A stretch of 6,813 bases of DNA. Origin: an uncultured Porphyromonas sp. GTDB taxonomy: Bacteria; Bacteroidota; Bacteroidia; Bacteroidales; Porphyromonadaceae. Shown piece after piece: positions 6,341-6,813 of the stretch. The stretch lies in assembly GCA_945965245.1 (NCBI GenBank), contig CAMFNC010000079.1, positions 1 through 6,813 of the forward strand. Direction: 5' to 3'. How positions within the stretch are numbered: position 1 is the first letter of the stretch; every line of letters starts with the position of its first letter. Under the pieces are notes generated by a model, which was given only the letters and a program-made list of their open reading frames with translations, did not search any database and had not been told where the DNA came from. The position numbers were made by a program, and so were the translations under genes.

Positions 6341-6813
6341 ATGGAACCGCTTTACACCATTACCAACAAACCGAATTTGGATGAGTACATCCGATTCGGT
6401 CGTGTTGTGTTTGACAAACAATATCGCTTGCGGAAGAAAAGTCTAATCGTGAACATTCTATACAGTATAATCATCTGCAGCTGTTTGATGGCTTATTGCT
6501 TTGGGCATGTGTCAATTACCTATCTGTATGTGGGAACAGCTTTGTTCGTTGCTCTTCTCTATTTTAATTGGAGCCGTTCGTACAGAACGAAACGGCAGCT
6601 CAAAAAATCGTTTCAGACCAATAAACTTAATGCGGCAGAAGACAATGAATATCAAGTTCTGTTTTTCGAAGACAGTTTTAAAGTTACATCGAATTACGGA
6701 GAATCGAGCCTTGAATACGCCAAACTCTTTCAGATATTGGAAACGCCGACACATTTTTATCTGATGAGCGGACAAGGGCACGGAACCATCGTGCCCAAAG
6801 TAGGCAGCTCTGA
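6341..6813 (+). CDS. YcxB-like two-helix membrane protein, 3' end cut by window
   Basis: An open frame from ATG at 6341 runs to the window edge without a stop, giving 157 complete codons. The product starts MEPLYTITNKPNLDEYIRFG and has two adjacent hydrophobic helices, about 35-54 (LIVNILYSIIICSCLMAYCF) and 58-75 (SITYLYVGTALFVALLYF). A basic stretch (RSYRTKRQLKK) and a soluble C-terminal part follow. That part, about 104-153 (FFEDSFKVTSNYGESSLEYAKL, then ETPTHFYLM and GTIVPK), matches the YcxB-like C-terminal domain pattern (PF14317): a residue-strand 'sees EYG, tested by a local environment, avoids or uses IPK' layout ending in a hydrophobic-Pro-Lys motif. The function of that family is not established. 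It starts 5 bases after the DUF5686 gene, behind an A/T-rich leader (AAATAATAATT), so it probably shares the transcript. The assignment rests on overall pattern and is moderately secure. Confidence 0.75.
   Translation, partial: MEPLYTITNKPNLDEYIRFGRVVFDKQYRLRKKSLIVNILYSIIICSCLMAYCFGHVSITYLYVGTALFVALLYFNWSRSYRTKRQLKKSFQTNKLNAAEDNEYQVLFFEDSFKVTSNYGESSLEYAKLFQILETPTHFYLMSGQGHGTIVPKVGSS

Noticed and set aside
6501..6764. Plus-strand open frame of 87 codons starting at 6501
   Set aside because: It is in a different frame from the continuous reading frame starting at 6341, which has two clear helices and a family-like C-terminal domain.

Overview
The window reads as chromosomal DNA of a Bacteroidales-type bacterium. 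The evidence is a type I signal peptidase of about 475 residues with the Bacteroidetes-style serine box (IPSSSLEK), a WbqC-family protein, a DUF5686 outer-membrane protein with an N-terminal carboxypeptidase-regulatory-like domain, weak Shine-Dalgarno sequences with A/T-rich leaders, and a TAnnTTTG -7 promoter element upstream of the first gene. I cannot name a genus from the sequence alone.

Layout. Positions 1-204 are an A/T-rich non-coding leader holding a good -7 promoter element (171-178) for the rightward genes and a weaker mirror-image candidate (17-24) pointing left out of the window. From 205 to the right edge everything is on the + strand and tightly packed: dapB (205-933), lepB (956-2383), a short second signal-peptidase-fold protein (2392-3087), a WbqC-family gene overlapping it (3041-3682), a large DUF5686 protein (3687-6335) and a two-helix membrane protein resembling the YcxB family, cut by the window end (6341-6813). 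Gaps are 22, 8, -47, 4 and 5 bases. I see no terminator-like hairpin between genes, so they probably form one operon continuing beyond the window.

How the genes fit together. The theme is mostly the cell envelope. DapB makes the diaminopimelate/lysine precursor, LepB removes signal peptides at the inner membrane, and the DUF5686 protein is a probable outer-membrane barrel with its own signal peptide. The WbqC-family protein belongs to a family named after an O-antigen-cluster gene, and the last protein is a small inner-membrane protein.

The most notable item is the second signal-peptidase-like protein. It keeps the membrane anchor and the flanking conserved boxes, but both catalytic positions are alanine (serine position A45, lysine position A89) and the GDNR box is changed to TDVS. 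It looks like a catalytically dead peptidase paralogue encoded directly after the intact enzyme. No mobile elements, RNA genes, CRISPR arrays or phage genes were seen.
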